Source: Candidatus Zhuqueibacterota bacterium
Lineage (GTDB): Bacteria > BS750m-G25
NCBI GenBank assembly: GCA_016783505.1
Contig: JADHWK010000003.1
Coordinates: forward strand, 26,227-90,226
Reading direction: 5' to 3'
Length of the DNA stretch: 64,000 nt
The position numbers and the translations under genes were made by a program. Below the pieces are notes generated by a model, which worked only from the letters and a program-made list of their open reading frames with translations, was not told where the DNA came from and made no database searches. This document shows positions 8,464-16,431 of this stretch, piece after piece; within the stretch, counting starts at the first letter, position 1, and each line of letters opens with the position of its first letter.

Positions 8464-8586
8464 CTATAGGTCACTATCGGGGTTAAAATCACCTCTGGCA
8501 TACGAGCCAAACAGAATAATTTTTTCTGTTTGAATTTCTCGAACAATTTTTTTTACTATATAGTTTATTAACTCGAGTGTTATCTT
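8464..8586 (-). pseudogene. Remnant of an MNT-type nucleotidyltransferase
   Basis: A minus-strand frame reads KIILFGSYARGDFNPDSDL and then stops (TAG). This is the GS-x9-D-x-D active-site signature of minimal nucleotidyltransferases (MNT antitoxins), but the second aspartate is lost to the stop and there is no valid start. The frame can be followed back about 40 codons. The surrounding 8245-8822 stretch is AT-rich and holds no intact gene. Around 8600-8700 a second short fragment (LVVICHSLKRIE in minus frame) may be the partner's remains. Confidence 0.7.
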
Positions 8587-8822
8587 CTATGTATTTAATC
8601 TTTGGTCTATGGACATTTCTATTTCCTTCAAAATTGGAGTAATTAATTTCGTTTCAATGCGCTTAAGGCTATGGCAGATAACTACTAGATCTTCTACATA
8701 AAGTATAGCCAATCCCCCTTTGCTGCGACATTATGGATCATGAAGACAAGGCTTGTCCCAAACCTTGGAACAGCATCTTTACGAACAGAATGAAAATCTA
8801 CTCTCCTAATAGCGAAGAACCA

Positions 8823-9425
8823 TTAAAATTCCACCTTAGGGGCTTTCTCGGCTCCGGCGACCGCCTCGAAAAAAACGGCCCTCTCAAAGCCCAGCATGCC
8901 GGCATAAAGAACGGTGGGAAAACTTCTGATTTTCACATTATAGCCCCGAACAGCCTCATTGAACCTGCGCCTTTCAGTGGCGATCCGGTTTTCCGTCCCC
9001 GCCAGTTCGTCCTGAAGGCGGATGAAATTCTGGTTGGCCTTCAGTTCCGGATAGCGTTCCATTACCACCATTAGACGGGACAGGGCCGCGCCCAATCCGT
9101 CCTGGGCCTGTTGGAACATGGCAAAGGCTTGAGGGTTCTTTAAAATTTCAGGGGTAATCGTCATCTGGCCAACCTTAGCCCGGGCTTCAGTTACGGCGGT
9201 AAAGGTCTCACGCTCGTGTTCCGCATACCCCTTCACCGTCTCTACATAATTAGGGATGAGGTCGAACCGACGCTGGTATTGGTTCTCCACCTGAGCCCAG
9301 GCGCTCTTGACCCCTTCATCCAGGCCCACCAGCCGGTTATAAGTCCCTCTGATTGAGGAGTAGATGATCAGGATCAAAAAAATTACAACGATGATCCATA
9401 CCCATCCCCTTCGCTTTTTTGCCAT
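8823..9425 (-). CDS. LemA family protein
   Basis: A 200-residue LemA protein: one N-terminal membrane helix (WVWIIVVIFLILIIYSSI) followed by the helical LemA domain with YNRLV, W-A-Q-V-E-N-Q-Y-Q-R-R and DLIPNYVETVKGYA motifs. I place the start at the ATG 7 nt after GGAGGGAAG; an upstream TTG would add 6 residues. LemA proteins often pair with TPM/YgcG-like proteins, and one is encoded 2.5 kb away (11895-12665). Role unknown. Confidence 0.92.
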   Translation of the reverse strand: MAKKRRGWVWIIVVIFLILIIYSSIRGTYNRLVGLDEGVKSAWAQVENQYQRRFDLIPNYVETVKGYAEHERETFTAVTEARAKVGQMTITPEILKNPQAFAMFQQAQDGLGAALSRLMVVMERYPELKANQNFIRLQDELAGTENRIATERRRFNEAVRGYNVKIRSFPTVLYAGMLGFERAVFFEAVAGAEKAPKVEF

Positions 9426-9470
9426 GATTCTTCCCTCCGACAATTCTTACCATTAACTTAACCAAATCAT

Positions 9471-9612
9471 AGCCACAAAGTCACTAAGACACAAAGTATT
9501 GATGAAATTTAGATTAAGAAAATATTTGCAGAACCATTTTGAAAAACTCGGTTTGTAAAACAAATTTTTTTTACTTAGATATTCTTAGTGACTTAGTGTC
9601 TTCGTGGCTGAT
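9471..9612. repeat. Long inverted repeat (MITE-like)
   Basis: The arm AGCCACAAAGTCACTAAGAC (from 9471) is matched near 9585-9612 by CTTAGTGACTTAGTGTCTTCGTGGCT, giving an imperfect hairpin of about 140 nt. A single arm (CTTAGTGTCTTTGTGGCT) occurs alone near 28590-28607. No ORF inside. Confidence 0.75.
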
Positions 9613-9639
9613 CTTTATGAATAATTCAGGTTAATCAAG

Positions 9640-10365
9640 TTAATCAAGTTTATCCACCTCAAAGGTCAATTTCCTGATCTCTTCAAGATACCGATCCAGT
9701 AATCTCTCCAACCCATAGCGGTTCATCTTCTTTCCCATCTTCACCGCCAAAAGTTCTTCGAACAGGGAAGCATCGAGACCAAAATGCTCCGCCACTTTCG
9801 TAAGCGTCCCCTCAGTGGTTTCAGGAATTTCTTCGTTCATATAATAGAGCAGGGCTTTAAAAAGGGAGATAAAGGGACTCACTGAGACGGAAATCAGCTG
9901 CAAAAACCCCCGTTTTAGCCCCTTAGTATCCAAAAAAGCCTGCCGGAGTTGGAGCAATTTCCCCTTCATCTCCCGCTCCAGTTGCAGGCGGATGTGTTCC
10001 CGTTTGAAGGCAAGGTCTTTCAAAACGTCTTCACCGTAGACAATTCTGTAAAAACGCTTCATGTTCAAAAATTCGATGGGATAGCTGTCCATTGAGGATT
10101 GGATGTATTCGAGGGTAAGGAAGAGCGGGGTGCTCACCCGGGCACGCTTCCACTTGGCCACCGCTTTGAAGCTTTTCTCCAGGTCCAGGATACCGGCCTC
10201 CGATAGCACGATCAGGAAGTTCAGGTCGGATTTTTTGGGCACGTATTCCCCGCTAGCCCCGCTACCGTGCAGAATGATGGACACCAAATCATCCCGGTAA
10301 ATCTTCTGGAAATCCTTGATGAACTCCTCAAAAATGTCCTCGGGTTTTTTGGGTATTTTTGGCAT
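9640..10365 (-). CDS. Nucleotidyltransferase-fold protein
   Basis: A 241-residue protein with a nucleotidyltransferase N-terminal domain: ILHGSGASGEYVPKKSDLNF (residues 31-50) fits the GS-x9-10-D-x-D signature, but the second acidic residue is Asn, which may affect metal binding. The remainder is helical and resembles the kanamycin/streptomycin adenylyltransferase-like group. The start has a strong AGGAGG seven bases upstream. No neighbour hints at the substrate. Aminoglycoside adenylylation cannot be claimed. Confidence 0.7.
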   Translation of the reverse strand: MPKIPKKPEDIFEEFIKDFQKIYRDDLVSIILHGSGASGEYVPKKSDLNFLIVLSEAGILDLEKSFKAVAKWKRARVSTPLFLTLEYIQSSMDSYPIEFLNMKRFYRIVYGEDVLKDLAFKREHIRLQLEREMKGKLLQLRQAFLDTKGLKRGFLQLISVSVSPFISLFKALLYYMNEEIPETTEGTLTKVAEHFGLDASLFEELLAVKMGKKMNRYGLERLLDRYLEEIRKLTFEVDKLD

Positions 10366-10673
10366 TTATATTCCTCCTGAAAATCTGTTTCCTCCGAAAA
10401 TAGACCACAGATTAAACGGATAACACCGATTTACACAAATTTTTTACAAAAGGCTGACGCTCCGATGGAGTCCGATACTTCGGACTCATACGGAGTTATC
10501 GGACCTTAACTCCTATAATTTCTGACTAATGGAGTTAATCCATAAGGATTTTATTTTCTTTCCCTTGAAAATATTTTCACCGCAGTAGATCGGAAATGTT
10601 CCGAAACCTCGGGACTTTCCGATATATACAGTTCTATTCAATTTGTCTTAAATACCCGAAGACCATTTCGGAT
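10366..10673. repeat. Intergenic region with short palindromes
   Basis: About 308 bases without a gene. It contains a hairpin-rich segment (10460-10505: GGAGTCCGATACTTCGGACTC and CGGAGTTATCGGACC) and a CCGAAACCTCGGGA palindrome near 10603. No promoter stands out. Confidence 0.5.
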
Positions 10674-11300
10674 CTACATTTTAATCCCCATTTGCCATAA
10701 TTGATTAAGGGTATCCTCATAGTTTAAATGATGCAAAACGGAGAAACCAATTTCGCTGGCCGCTTCCACGTTCTTCTTCTTGTCGTCAATAAAAAGACCC
10801 CGCTCCGGCTTCACTTTAAATTTATTCAAACATTTAGCATAAATCCGCCTTTCCGGTTTGCAATATCCCACTTCAAAAGACAACATCAAATCACTTAAAA
10901 AAGAAAGTTTGGGGAAATATTTTTCCTTCAAATAAAGATAATGAATTTCATCAACGTTGGTCAACAAAAAGGTCTGATAATTCTTCGATAATTTTCCTCC
11001 CAGATCAACCATATTTTCGTCGAGGCTGAAGATTTGATTCCACCAATCAAAAAAGGTATCCATGCCTATGGGCAAATGCAACTTCTGTCTTATATTATCA
11101 TAAAAAGTCTCTTTTGGAATCTGTCCTTTATCGAAGAGAATTTTTTCAGGTGACATCACCCGTGCGATTTCATCGGCTGGGGGATCGCTAACCCGCTGAA
11201 TTTTTTTAAAGAAAATATCGTAATGCACGTTTATAAAAACGTTCCCCAGATCAAAAATAATGGCATTTATATCGGCTTTGGGTTTTGGATTATGGGTCAT
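10674..11300 (-). CDS. HAD-superfamily hydrolase (YihX-like)
   Basis: A 208-residue haloacid dehalogenase-like phosphatase. Motif I is FDLGNVF near residue 17, as in YihX-like phosphatases where the +4 residue is Asn rather than Thr. Motif II is LLTNVD, motif III K in YCKPERRIY, and motif IV FIDDKKKN, all in order. Such enzymes hydrolyse sugar phosphates or nucleotides; the substrate is unknown. It stands alone between intergenic repeats. Confidence 0.87.
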   Translation of the reverse strand: MTHNPKPKADINAIIFDLGNVFINVHYDIFFKKIQRVSDPPADEIARVMSPEKILFDKGQIPKETFYDNIRQKLHLPIGMDTFFDWWNQIFSLDENMVDLGGKLSKNYQTFLLTNVDEIHYLYLKEKYFPKLSFLSDLMLSFEVGYCKPERRIYAKCLNKFKVKPERGLFIDDKKKNVEAASEIGFSVLHHLNYEDTLNQLWQMGIKM

Positions 11301-11485
11301 CGGATCTTAAATCTTAATTTTATCAACTTTTTTAGAACAACACATAACCTTTCGTCTTTTATCCTAAATCCGGAAATTTAACACTGAAAACCACTGAATT
11401 GTTGATTGTTAATTGCTAATTGTTAAAACCTAGGCTCCAGCATCAATCAGCGATCAAAAATCAGCAATCAGCAATCATTACGGTG
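11301..11485. repeat. Intergenic direct/inverted repeat tract
   Basis: From about 11400 to 11480 GATTGTTAATTGCTAATTG and AATCAGCAATCAGCAATCA form a loose inverted repeat. No gene. Confidence 0.45.
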
Positions 11486-11878
11486 TCATTCGGTGCTTTC
11501 CGAGTCTGGGCTATTTATTTTCTTAACTGATACCGTAGTCCCTATTTTTTCAAAGGAAAGTCCGGCTGCTTTGGTGATCAAGTAGAGGGTATCATCAAAG
11601 ATAACCTTCTTGACGTGAATGGTTATCTTGCCCGCCTTTTTCACATCCTCACCAAAAACGATACCCTGCTGGCTCTTCCGGGCCAGGGCGAGAAGAAGTT
11701 CGGGAACCGATACGTCATCGGCGTTGATGGTAACATATTCTATCCCATTTTCAACTTCAATCACAACCTGGAGCGTATCTTTGGATTTTTCAGTTAGGGA
11801 TAGTTTAGCCTGGGATTCTGAAAAAACCGAAAATGCCAGAATTGATGGGATAATAATTATCCAGATTGTCTTTGCCAT
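11486..11878 (-). CDS. Secretin/TonB short N-terminal (STN) domain protein
   Basis: A short exported protein of about 130 residues: a hydrophobic signal peptide (IWIIIIPSILAFSVFS) followed by a single STN/secretin-N-like domain with VPELLLALARKSQQGIVF and a closing VSVKK strand. STN domains sit at the periplasmic ends of secretins and TonB receptors; here the domain is alone. A GTG start 9 nt upstream (11887) is possible. It directly follows the TPM-domain gene (gap of 7-16 bp), so they are likely one operon. Function unknown. Confidence 0.65.
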   Translation of the reverse strand: MAKTIWIIIIPSILAFSVFSESQAKLSLTEKSKDTLQVVIEVENGIEYVTINADDVSVPELLLALARKSQQGIVFGEDVKKAGKITIHVKKVIFDDTLYLITKAAGLSFEKIGTTVSVKKINSPDSESTE

Positions 11879-11894
11879 TTCCTGCACTCAGCGA

Positions 11895-12665
11895 TCAAAA
11901 ACTCCCACTGGCCCCGCCCCCGCCGGACATCCCCCCACCGAAGCCGCCGAAGCCGCCGCCAAAACCGCCACCCCCGAAGCCTCCACCAAAACCACCACCC
12001 CGGGGCCCACCACCCAGAAACATTCCTAAGAGCAACCATCCGAAAGGGGACCGGGAACGGGTCAAAAGGAAGATGAGAAAGATAAAAAACAAAAGTCCGA
12101 ACAGCCCCTTACCCCTCCCGCCGGGCCGGCTGGCCCGGGGGACGGCCTTTGGTTTTCCTGTCAATGTAACCCTGGCATCGTCAGCGATAACCTGGGCCAG
12201 CGCCAGCATCCCATTATAAAGGCCTTCCCCATAGTGACCATTTCTAAGGAAGGGTAACATATATTCATCCCTGATTCCCCCCACCTTGCCGTCCGGGAGG
12301 ATACCCTCCACACCATAGCCCGTCTCAATGCGAACTTTTCGCTCCTTAAGGGTTAGAAAGATCAAAACCCCCTTATCTTCCCCCTTTTTGCCGATCCCCC
12401 AGGCCTGATAAAGTTCAGTAGCATACGTGAAGTGATCTAGATCTCCGGTAGTTTCCACCGTGACGAGGACGATAGTGGTCCCCGTTTTCTGGAGCACCTC
12501 TCGGGACAGGCGATCCATCTTTAGTTCAAAGGCAGCCGGAATGATCCCGGCGAAGTCGTTGACCAGTCCTTTAGGTTTGGGAAATTTCTGTCCCTGGCCG
12601 AATCCTACCCGGGTTCCGATAAAAATCAGGAACAAAAGCAGCGCTTTATTGGAAAATTTCATCAT
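11895..12665 (-). CDS. TPM domain protein (YgcG/Psb32-like) with Gly-rich tail
   Basis: A 256-residue protein: signal peptide (1-23), TPM domain (residues 28-150, with LVNDFAGIIP, ETGYGVEGILPDGK and the IRDEYMLPFL motif), a membrane helix near 185-205 and a glycine-rich C-terminal tail ending GGGGASGSF. This is the common bacterial layout (YgcG-like) often encoded near lemA, as here. The Gly-rich tail makes a long, spurious Pro-rich frame on the other strand. The start has no Shine-Dalgarno and coincides with the predicted transcription start, so the mRNA may be leaderless. Confidence 0.88.
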   Translation of the reverse strand: MMKFSNKALLLFLIFIGTRVGFGQGQKFPKPKGLVNDFAGIIPAAFELKMDRLSREVLQKTGTTIVLVTVETTGDLDHFTYATELYQAWGIGKKGEDKGVLIFLTLKERKVRIETGYGVEGILPDGKVGGIRDEYMLPFLRNGHYGEGLYNGMLALAQVIADDARVTLTGKPKAVPRASRPGGRGKGLFGLLFFIFLIFLLTRSRSPFGWLLLGMFLGGGPRGGGFGGGFGGGGFGGGFGGFGGGMSGGGGASGSF

Positions 12666-12671
12666 AGCATA

Positions 12672-12699
12672 AATATAATATTTTTTCTTTTAAAGTCAA
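12672..12699 (-). promoter_or_regulatory. Promoter of the TPM-domain gene
   Basis: TTGACT (694-699 of the 12.6 kb block) and TATATT (12672-12677) are separated by 16 bp. The start predicted about 7 nt downstream falls on or within a few bases of the ATG at 12665, implying little or no 5' leader. Confidence 0.65.
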
Positions 12700-12710
12700 T
12701 GTTTTTCTTT

Positions 12711-12746
12711 AAAAAAAGCCATAGCAGTATTGCCCACTATGGCTTT
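12711..12746 (-). terminator. Intrinsic terminator of the 12.8-13.8 kb gene
   Basis: The stem AAAGCCATAG/CTATGGCTTT is followed on the minus strand by a run of seven T. It lies 27 bp past the stop of the outer-membrane gene. Confidence 0.85.
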
Positions 12747-12772
12747 GAATGTGAAGGTTATAATAGGCCCGT

Positions 12773-13762
12773 TCAGTTCTGCTTATTTTCTGACAATCTT
12801 TCCCTCCTGGTTCTTTTCACCTCCTGGATGACGTGTTGCACCACCTTCTTGGTGGGGACAAAGATATTGAAACTGAGCCTTATCTCCAGGTCGGCTATCC
12901 CCTTAAAGCTGCTTTGATACCGGATGCCCGTATCCGTGGACAACCAATCGGTGATAAAATAGCGGATCCCGCCCAGACCCAGGTAAATCTGTTTGACATC
13001 CACCAGGGTATCTTCAACATTGTACTGCAAGTGGGGAACCAACGTCACCTCAAACATATATCGGGTGGTGGGATTGGCATCAATGGTGAGGCCGGCAAAC
13101 CCGCCTATCAGATTTTGCTGCCTTTCGGTGGGTTCCTCTTTGGTTGACCAATCATAAAATTGGGTATTTACCCCCTTGACCCTGACATCAGTAAGGCTTA
13201 CCCCACCGTGAAAGCCCACCGGACCCAGATATTCACTCACAACCCCATACAGGGTGGTAAAACGGGTATCGTAGCCGATATGGATGATTCCATTTTTTGC
13301 AAATTCGTCATTAGCCCTCAGATAGTCCCCCGCAGCCACAATTCCATTCCAACCCCCTTTCCAGCCATTGGTGTTAAATCCCCCGGTAGTCTGCAGAAAC
13401 ACAGCAGCGATAGGAAACCATTCCCAGCCGAATAGCTCCTCGGGCAAGAGCTGCATCTTAAACCCCGAGGTTGGGATAGAGGTTGAGCCGGCGGTGATGT
13501 TGTTGGCCAACCTGCTGGTAGTGATCTGAACCTCGGCCACGTTCCCCAGACCGATGCCGATGTTATGCAGAAATGAGCCGTCCATATTCACCCCGAAGGC
13601 GCTGCCGGCGGTCAGATCAACGTCCATGGCCCGCAACACCTTAGCGGTGGGGCTGATGAAAAGCCGGGACGGACCGCTCAATTCCTGGGCGTAGGCCGCC
13701 AGACCATAAAAACACAGGCAACCCAAGATCACCCATCTCCATCTTTTGGAATTCTTAATCAT
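12773..13762 (-). CDS. Predicted outer-membrane beta-barrel protein
   Basis: A 329-residue exported protein: signal peptide ending AYAQ, then FISPTAKVLRAMDVDLTAGSAFG and many alternating hydrophobic/polar strands. The C-terminal part has a conserved-looking 'YLGLGGIRYFITDWLSTDTG'-type barrel pattern. I place the start at the ATG 7 nt after GGAGGG; an upstream in-frame ATG overlaps that ribosome site. I do not recognise the family, and no ligand can be proposed. It has its own downstream terminator and seems to be a single-gene unit. Confidence 0.6.
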   Translation of the reverse strand: MIKNSKRWRWVILGCLCFYGLAAYAQELSGPSRLFISPTAKVLRAMDVDLTAGSAFGVNMDGSFLHNIGIGLGNVAEVQITTSRLANNITAGSTSIPTSGFKMQLLPEELFGWEWFPIAAVFLQTTGGFNTNGWKGGWNGIVAAGDYLRANDEFAKNGIIHIGYDTRFTTLYGVVSEYLGPVGFHGGVSLTDVRVKGVNTQFYDWSTKEEPTERQQNLIGGFAGLTIDANPTTRYMFEVTLVPHLQYNVEDTLVDVKQIYLGLGGIRYFITDWLSTDTGIRYQSSFKGIADLEIRLSFNIFVPTKKVVQHVIQEVKRTRRERLSENKQN

Positions 13763-13821
13763 TTTTCCCTCCATTTTTAGTTATTCATTACAGACTTTTT
13801 ACAGTTGGCGCTCCACTCCAA

Positions 13822-14712
13822 TTATTCCCCCAGAATAACCCCCCATTCTACCACAGTAAATCCCTGACGGATAAAAGAATCTGTGGGGGGCTCAGGCATT
13901 TCAACTGGAATGTCCTTCGTTTCAATATAAAACCAATATCGTAAAATCGAATCTGGGTTTGGTGTGATGTCCAGGGCGATGATACTATCCAGAACCGATC
14001 TGTTTTGGGGATAAACGAGATAAAAGTCAGCTTCGGGCAGATTAGGCATCCAATACTCAATAAAGTCGTTACTTTCCCCTTCATTGAAACCCAACTCAAT
14101 AAGCTTCTCATCAAACCAGGGACCGAGATCCTCCCGTGCAACACACCATCCTTCTTCAGTGTGGGGAACTGCGGCCATCTGGGCTTCGTAGAAAAGGTAA
14201 TCGTATTGACCGTCAATCTTTCCTCCTGGTTGAACCCAAATGGACCAACTACCTGCATAGTGCGGTTCTGATTGTATGACCGCACCGGGGACCTTAAAGT
14301 CCAGCCTTACAGTAATCCGCATCGTCACAGAAGGATAAAGATAAATATTTGGTTTTCTAATATTTCCCTCCACCTGAATATTAGGGACACAAGTAACTTC
14401 TCCACTTTTTACTTGTACATTCCTGAGAGTATCTGCCCAAATTAACGGTGTGGATATCATCACATCATAGCTTCCTGGGTATAATTCCTCAATGACGTAA
14501 TTTCCCAAGCTATCCGTGGAATCGGAGGCGATTCTTTGCCCTTCTTGCCAGGCATCTACCTGAATGTCTCTTAATCCCTGTGTAGAATCAGCGGCGGAGA
14601 CGACCCGACCTTGAATAGAACCCGTCTCGTCCCCTTCAGTTGGTTGCTTTTCCCCGCAACCCATCCAAAGAATAAGACCGATCCCTAACAGAACAGAAAA
14701 AAACTTTAACAT
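13822..14712 (-). CDS. Lipoprotein with carboxypeptidase-regulatory-like domain
   Basis: A 296-residue lipoprotein: lipobox LWMGC (Cys19), then a CarboxypepD-reg-like beta-sandwich (roughly 30-115: SIQGRVVSAADSTQ ... GNYVIEELYPGSYDV). The C-terminal 180 residues do not match a family I can name; they contain KPNIYLYPSVTMRITV and an EYWMPNLPEADFYL segment. The start is the ATG after AGGAAGGGG. It follows the serpin by 38 bp on the same strand and may be co-transcribed with it. Confidence 0.7.
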   Translation of the reverse strand: MLKFFSVLLGIGLILWMGCGEKQPTEGDETGSIQGRVVSAADSTQGLRDIQVDAWQEGQRIASDSTDSLGNYVIEELYPGSYDVMISTPLIWADTLRNVQVKSGEVTCVPNIQVEGNIRKPNIYLYPSVTMRITVRLDFKVPGAVIQSEPHYAGSWSIWVQPGGKIDGQYDYLFYEAQMAAVPHTEEGWCVAREDLGPWFDEKLIELGFNEGESNDFIEYWMPNLPEADFYLVYPQNRSVLDSIIALDITPNPDSILRYWFYIETKDIPVEMPEPPTDSFIRQGFTVVEWGVILGE

Positions 14713-14750
14713 TCCCCTTCCTTTTCTGACTTTTGACCTTGTTCTCTTTC

Positions 14751-15989
14751 TCACCCTACATTCGGCTCCACAATTTTCCCTATAAATAGTAATGTTTGGG
14801 AATGATTTTCTCGGATCACAAATACAAAGGGGCGATCTACGCGCATGAAAATAATATTTCTCGGCCCAACAGACGTTCTCTCTATCGCAACAACAGTAAC
14901 TGCAGCAGCTTCGGTTCCTTCTTCGTTTACTTCTACAAATGTTTTATGCTTCACGTAGCTAATAAATAAACCACCTGGTTTATACATTTTTGTAAAATCC
15001 GCTTGATTGGGATTGAAGGCGATTTCCATTCCCAATGTCTCCAACACGTCATTCAAAGTCAATTCATATTCGAGTGTGAACTTTGGAAAGAACAAGTTTA
15101 CTGACCGCATAGAGAAACTATTTATCCAATAATCCCAATTCTCCTGACTGAACTTCGCTATCATTGAATCTATATCAGTTTGCGGGTTTGGAAGAAAAAT
15201 CATCATACTAAACCCGGCATCACCATAAGGTAAATCAATAGCTCGAAAATCAGCATTTGAGAAATAGTTAAAATCACCCTCCAGCGTCATTATTTTGCAC
15301 GACTTTTGGGAACCATCGGGCAAAGTAAACCAATCATCTTGCGTCAGGTCTTCATCAAATTCGTAAGTCCAGGTGCCTTTAAAATAAATAGCATTAATCA
15401 GAAACATAACTGTTAAAGGATCAATATGATCAACGATTTCTTCAATCTTTCCATTGGTCTTTTCATCAACCCACTGATTAATGATGTCGGAAGCATTGGG
15501 ATCGTTAAAATTCAAGCCTCTTACTTCTGCATTGAAATAGGTTCTATTGAGGTTGATGAATTCCTCTTCAAAAGCCATTTCCTGACGGTACCAGATGGAA
15601 TTGGCAATTTGAAATGTTACTTCGGGATCGAGCTGAGTTAATAATTCGATCAAACTTTTGTAGGATTGATTGATTTCTTCTGTTGTCATACCACCCAGCT
15701 CAAGGGTTTCTTCCATCGCTTCTTTAGTTGTACCATTGGCCCCGTTGTAAGTCATTCCCAACGCCATCGAAACACTTAACGGAGAGATAAAAACATTTTT
15801 ATCCTCTTCCTCTTTAATAATCTCCTTGAAAAGTTTGAGCCCGAATTTGTTGTCCGATTCCACCAAACGCTTTTCGGCTACAGTTAATTCATGTGGAGTT
15901 CTGTCGGTAGGTGAAACGGGATGCTTTGTGCATCGCATAAACCCAATGCAGATACAAAGTACAAGGGAGAAATTCAATGTTTTAATCAT
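14751..15989 (-). CDS. Serpin (serine protease inhibitor), lipoprotein
   Basis: A 412-residue bacterial serpin with a lipoprotein signal (lipobox GFMRC, Cys20). Family marks: NKNVFISPLSVSMALGMTYNGA near the N-terminus, NAIYFKGTW, and the C-terminal DRPFVFVIRE-x9-LFIGKI. The hinge region EEGTEAAAVT keeps small residues, as in inhibitory serpins. Counting from the hinge Gly (P15), P1-P1' would be Thr-Ser, so the target is not a trypsin-like protease by the usual rule. A Shine-Dalgarno AGGAG precedes the ATG. A periplasmic or surface protease is the likely target; the window also encodes a secreted subtilase. Confidence 0.95.
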   Translation of the reverse strand: MIKTLNFSLVLCICIGFMRCTKHPVSPTDRTPHELTVAEKRLVESDNKFGLKLFKEIIKEEEDKNVFISPLSVSMALGMTYNGANGTTKEAMEETLELGGMTTEEINQSYKSLIELLTQLDPEVTFQIANSIWYRQEMAFEEEFINLNRTYFNAEVRGLNFNDPNASDIINQWVDEKTNGKIEEIVDHIDPLTVMFLINAIYFKGTWTYEFDEDLTQDDWFTLPDGSQKSCKIMTLEGDFNYFSNADFRAIDLPYGDAGFSMMIFLPNPQTDIDSMIAKFSQENWDYWINSFSMRSVNLFFPKFTLEYELTLNDVLETLGMEIAFNPNQADFTKMYKPGGLFISYVKHKTFVEVNEEGTEAAAVTVVAIERTSVGPRNIIFMRVDRPFVFVIRENHSQTLLFIGKIVEPNVG

Positions 15990-16431
15990 AATGCAACTCC
16001 TATCGCTAGCTACCAGTTTATTTCAAATCCCAATGCCCATTTGTCAGTGTGGAAGATATCTCCCAGGGATCGGCATTTTATAATTAACTTTTGCCAAAAT
16101 TATGCCAAATTTCGAATTACAGAAAAGGGTTGAAGGAAAAGATTAAGGAAGGTAACAGTTCACCACAATATCCTATTTCTGAATCTTTTGGTCTTTGTCA
16201 AAGTTCCCCTTTTGAATCCCCCCTTACTCCCCCCTTTAATAAAGGGGGGCTGGGGGGGATTTAGTGGGGAAACGAAATAGAGCCAAATTTACAAATCATC
16301 ATATTCGTTCTTCTTTGGGCCTGGTTGACTTGTTGTGAAGGGATCCCGATATTTCGGGAGTGGCTGAACTGTTACTAAGGGGGGAAATCTATCAGATTTC
16401 TGAGGGGGGTTATCAAATATCTGAGGGGCGG
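15990..16431. repeat. Intergenic repeats incl. C/G-rich palindrome
   Basis: No gene. A large palindrome at 16216-16262 pairs AATCCCCCCTTACTCCCCCC with GGGGGGCTGGGGGGGATT. TCCCGATATTTCGGGA lies at 16344-16359, and two AATCTATCAGATTTCTGAGGGG-type units follow at 16385-16430. The C-rich palindrome is a widely dispersed bacterial repeat type. Confidence 0.7.

Noticed and set aside
11866-12219. Proline-rich plus-strand protein
   Set aside because: It is the reverse of the glycine-rich tail of the TPM gene and has no ribosome site.
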